Positions 5,946 through 7,905 of a DNA stretch of 7,905 nt are shown piece after piece (position 1 is the first letter of the stretch; every line of letters begins with the position of its first letter). Position numbers and translations under genes: made by a program. Under the pieces are notes generated by a model, which saw only the letters and a list, made by a program, of their open reading frames with translations, did no database searches and had not been told where the DNA came from. Origin of the DNA: an uncultured Eubacteriales bacterium (lineage in GTDB: Bacteria > Bacillota > Clostridia > Oscillospirales > CAG-272); the NCBI GenBank assembly GCA_902491535.1, contig CABUHS010000059.1, positions 1 to 7,905 of the forward strand, written 5' to 3'.

Positions 5946-6827
5946 TTATTCATCGCCGAGCATTGCTTTATATATAACATTCTTTGCGGTTCCGCGGTCT
6001 GCTGCGACAGCCTTTACCGCATCCATGCGTTTCATTCCCTGAGACTCATAAAACCCGACATGCTCCGGTATATTCATTCCCAGCCAGAATGCTCCGGCAC
6101 TCTTTTTCGCGCCCTCAAGCACGATAACATACTCGCCTCTCGGTTCACGGGATTTATAAAGCTCGGAAATCTCATCTACAGTCCCGCGTAATACCTCTTC
6201 ATTACGCTTTGTCATTTCACGGCAGAGAGCGATACGCCTGTTTCCGAATGTTTCGGAAAATATATCAAGTACCCGCCTGAGATCATGCGGAGAAGAATAG
6301 AATATCATCGTCCTACGCTCCGAAGCAAGCTCTGACAGAAGCTCTTCCCTATCCTTTTTCTTTTCAGGCAGAAATCCCTCAAAGCAAAAACGTCTCGTAT
6401 CAAATCCGGAGAGTATCAGTGCGTTTACGGCCGCACATGCGCCGGGAACAGACGTAACCGGTATTCCTTTTTCTATGCAAAGAGCCGCTATATCGTTTCC
6501 CGGATCCGAAATTCCGGGAGTTCCTGCATCAGTTACAAGAGCGCAGCTTTCCCCGCTTTCAAGCCTTCGCGCGATCTCATTTCCTGCCTGCCGTTTGTTA
6601 TGCTCATGATATGGAATCATCGGCTTGCTGATACCGATATGCGCAAGTAGCTTTGCCGTCACACGTGTGTCTTCCGCAGCAACAAAACTGCATTCCGACA
6701 ATGCTTTTACAGCACGTTCCGACATATCTGCAAGATTGCCGATCGGCGACGCTACAAGATAGAGAGTACCTTCCTCGATTCTGTTTTTTTCTTCTGTCTT
6801 ATCATCAAAAGCAGACATTTTAATCAC
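5946..6827 (-). CDS. rsmI: 16S rRNA (cytidine(1402)-2'-O)-methyltransferase RsmI
   Basis: This SAM-dependent enzyme methylates the ribose of C1402 in the decoding centre of 16S rRNA, using the tetrapyrrole-methylase fold. Motifs along the protein are GTLYLVASPIGNL (20-32 from the GTG), AAEDTR, the HEHN block, ALVTDAGTPGISDPG, SVPGACAAVNALILSGF, FEGFLP, YSSPHDL, CREMTKRNEE and RGEYVIVLEG. The C-terminal ~45 residues form the small helical domain usual for this family. Its 293 residues compare with about 286 in E. coli. Two starts are possible. GTG at 6827 has GGAG 4 nt upstream. ATG at 6818 (three codons on) is 13 nt from that site, so GTG fits the spacing better. The trmN6-like gene lies 133 nt upstream on the same strand, as in Bacillus-type neighbourhoods. 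Confidence 0.94.
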   Translation of the reverse strand: MIKMSAFDDKTEEKNRIEEGTLYLVASPIGNLADMSERAVKALSECSFVAAEDTRVTAKLLAHIGISKPMIPYHEHNKRQAGNEIARRLESGESCALVTDAGTPGISDPGNDIAALCIEKGIPVTSVPGACAAVNALILSGFDTRRFCFEGFLPEKKKDREELLSELASERRTMIFYSSPHDLRRVLDIFSETFGNRRIALCREMTKRNEEVLRGTVDEISELYKSREPRGEYVIVLEGAKKSAGAFWLGMNIPEHVGFYESQGMKRMDAVKAVAADRGTAKNVIYKAMLGDE

Positions 6828-6960
6828 ATATCTCCATAATTATTTTCAATAAGGCACGGTGCCGACATAACGGGCAACCCCACAACAGGCATATAGATAT
6901 AACTCATCAGAGGCGTGGAATAACTTACATTTAGTAATAACCCGACAGACCGCCATGCCT

Positions 6961-7785
6961 TTAATCATAAAATTCCATAGTACCGTATATTTTGCGCGCT
7001 CTTTCGGTCATCTCTCCATTGCCGTCCGTAAGCATCAATGTAGGCATGACCTTCATAGATATTCCGCCGCCGCGTATTCCCTCTATAAGCACAAGACTCG
7101 GAGAATGTAGGCTGTCACTCTGGACTGCGCACATTCGCTTTGGTTCTATTCCGCTGTCACGCATAGCGGCAATAAGATCAACTATCCGATCAGGTCTGTA
7201 TACAGCATAAAAAGCTCCGCCCCATTCAAGCGACGCCGCAGCCGCTTTGCAAAAATCTGCTATTCCGCCACGGATCTCATGTCTCGCTGCATTGCGCCCC
7301 TTATTATTTCCCGCCTTTCCGGTATCTGTGCGCATATACGGAGGATTGGTAAATACCGCTCCAAATTTTTCTCTTCCTGAAGCAAGTATTCGAATATCCT
7401 CATTCCGTACAGTTATTTTTTCATCAAGCCCGTTAAGACGCACATTGCGCAAGCACAGTTCCGCATATTCTCTCTGCGCCTCAAAAGCCGTTATATGAGC
7501 AAGCTTTCCCGCTGCCGCACACAGCAAAGAGACCGCACCGCTTCCGCTGCCGAAATCCGCGCCGTGCTGATTTTTTTTCGGCCGCACAAACGCCGCGAGC
7601 AAAAGAGCATCTGTGCCGAAGCAAAAGCCTCCCTTAGGCTCTATCATACGAAGTCCAAGGTTTATTTCGTTCAGTGTTTCACCCGAACCTACATCATACT
7701 GAATTGCTGAATCAGGTCTTTCTACACATTCATTTATGTCAGCCGATAATCCGTTTTCTGTGCTGCACATATTTATTTCATTCAT
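6961..7785 (-). CDS. trmN6: tRNA1(Val) (adenine(37)-N6)-methyltransferase-like protein
   Basis: This is a Rossmann-fold SAM-dependent methyltransferase of the TrmN6/YfiC/YabB group, which makes N6-methyladenosine in tRNA. Its order is: GETLNEINLGLRMIEPKGGFCFGTDALLLAAF (35-66) matching the family's N-terminal signature; motif I DFGSGSG (77-83); acidic residue E102 in FEAQ for the SAM ribose; and the catalytic NPPY (147-150), diagnostic of N6-adenine/amino-group methylation. RGGISMKVMPTLML near the C-terminus is also typical. The 274 residues include ~34 residues before the family signature, longer than usual and without a recognised domain. ATG at 7785 is the only good start apart from M6, with GGTGA (complement of 7792-7796) 6 nt upstream. 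The exact tRNA target is inferred from family. It is the first gene of the pair with rsmI. Confidence 0.85.
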   Translation of the reverse strand: MNEINMCSTENGLSADINECVERPDSAIQYDVGSGETLNEINLGLRMIEPKGGFCFGTDALLLAAFVRPKKNQHGADFGSGSGAVSLLCAAAGKLAHITAFEAQREYAELCLRNVRLNGLDEKITVRNEDIRILASGREKFGAVFTNPPYMRTDTGKAGNNKGRNAARHEIRGGIADFCKAAAASLEWGGAFYAVYRPDRIVDLIAAMRDSGIEPKRMCAVQSDSLHSPSLVLIEGIRGGGISMKVMPTLMLTDGNGEMTERARKIYGTMEFYD

Positions 7786-7835
7786 ACAGTGTCACCGTTA
7801 TTTCAAGAATGATTTTGCTGCAAGCCGAGTTATTT

Positions 7836-7866
7836 ATATTAACAAAGATACACGGCATTTTTTCAA
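7836..7866 (-). promoter_or_regulatory. Candidate promoter of trmN6-rsmI
   Basis: On the - strand, TTGAAA (complement of 7861-7866) is followed after 19 bp by TAATAT (complement of 7836-7841), which is preceded by TGT, an extended -10 arrangement. The spacing is long, but the TG element partly compensates. It would start transcription ~45 nt before the trmN6 ATG. The rest of the window beyond it is AT-rich with nothing recognised. Confidence 0.4.
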
Positions 7867-7905
7867 AACAAATCGTTAATTTTTCGTCCTATATTCCTAT
7901 TTGTA

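Noticed and set aside
5584..6042. 152-codon open frame on the + strand opposite the SnoaL-like gene and rsmI
   Set aside because: It is antisense to two well-supported genes, spans their intergenic gap, and its translation has no family-like pattern.
6853..6863. GGCACGGTGCC near-palindrome upstream of rsmI as a terminator
   Set aside because: The stem is only 4 bp with a usable loop, and the T-tract is interrupted; it would be weak between two genes likely co-transcribed.

Overview
The window looks like chromosomal DNA of an uncultured anaerobic Firmicute, most likely a Clostridia/Oscillospirales-type gut bacterium. This is an inference. It rests on moderate G+C with AT-rich spacers, strong AGGAGG-type ribosome binding sites, a lipoprotein-anchored binding protein, a TrpXYZ-type ABC transporter, and a trmN6-rsmI pair as in Bacillota. 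No phage, transposase, CRISPR, tRNA or rRNA gene is visible.

Left part, + strand: the 3' end of a GH63/MGH1-like (alpha,alpha)6-barrel glycosidase (to 983) ends at a GC-rich hairpin. A 363-nt spacer follows, holding two tandem copies of a structured intergenic repeat. Then comes murI, glutamate racemase (1347-2132), which makes D-glutamate for peptidoglycan.

Middle part, + strand: a three-gene ABC importer consists of a lipoprotein substrate-binding protein (2382-3344), a membrane permease (3549-4484) and an ATPase (4477-5271). A good extended -10 promoter lies upstream, with two 11-bp direct repeats in front of it. The binding-protein gene is separated from the permease gene by a 204-nt spacer carrying a terminator-like hairpin and a 12-bp palindrome. 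The permease and ATPase genes overlap. The family contains tryptophan/tyrosine importers, but nothing here fixes the substrate. The operon ends at a perfect 15-bp-stem hairpin, followed by a third copy of the intergenic repeat.

Right part, - strand: trmN6 (tRNA methyltransferase) and rsmI (16S rRNA C1402 2'-O-methyltransferase) form an RNA-modification pair. A small SnoaL/NTF2-like protein with a TTG start follows. This block converges on the ABC operon, and repeat copy C sits in the convergent junction.

The genes are of known families. The least explained signal is the three-copy intergenic repeat. Its differences in the aligned core blocks are almost all transitions, it has a compensatory stem change, it can form two mutually exclusive hairpins, and it ends in T-rich tracts.
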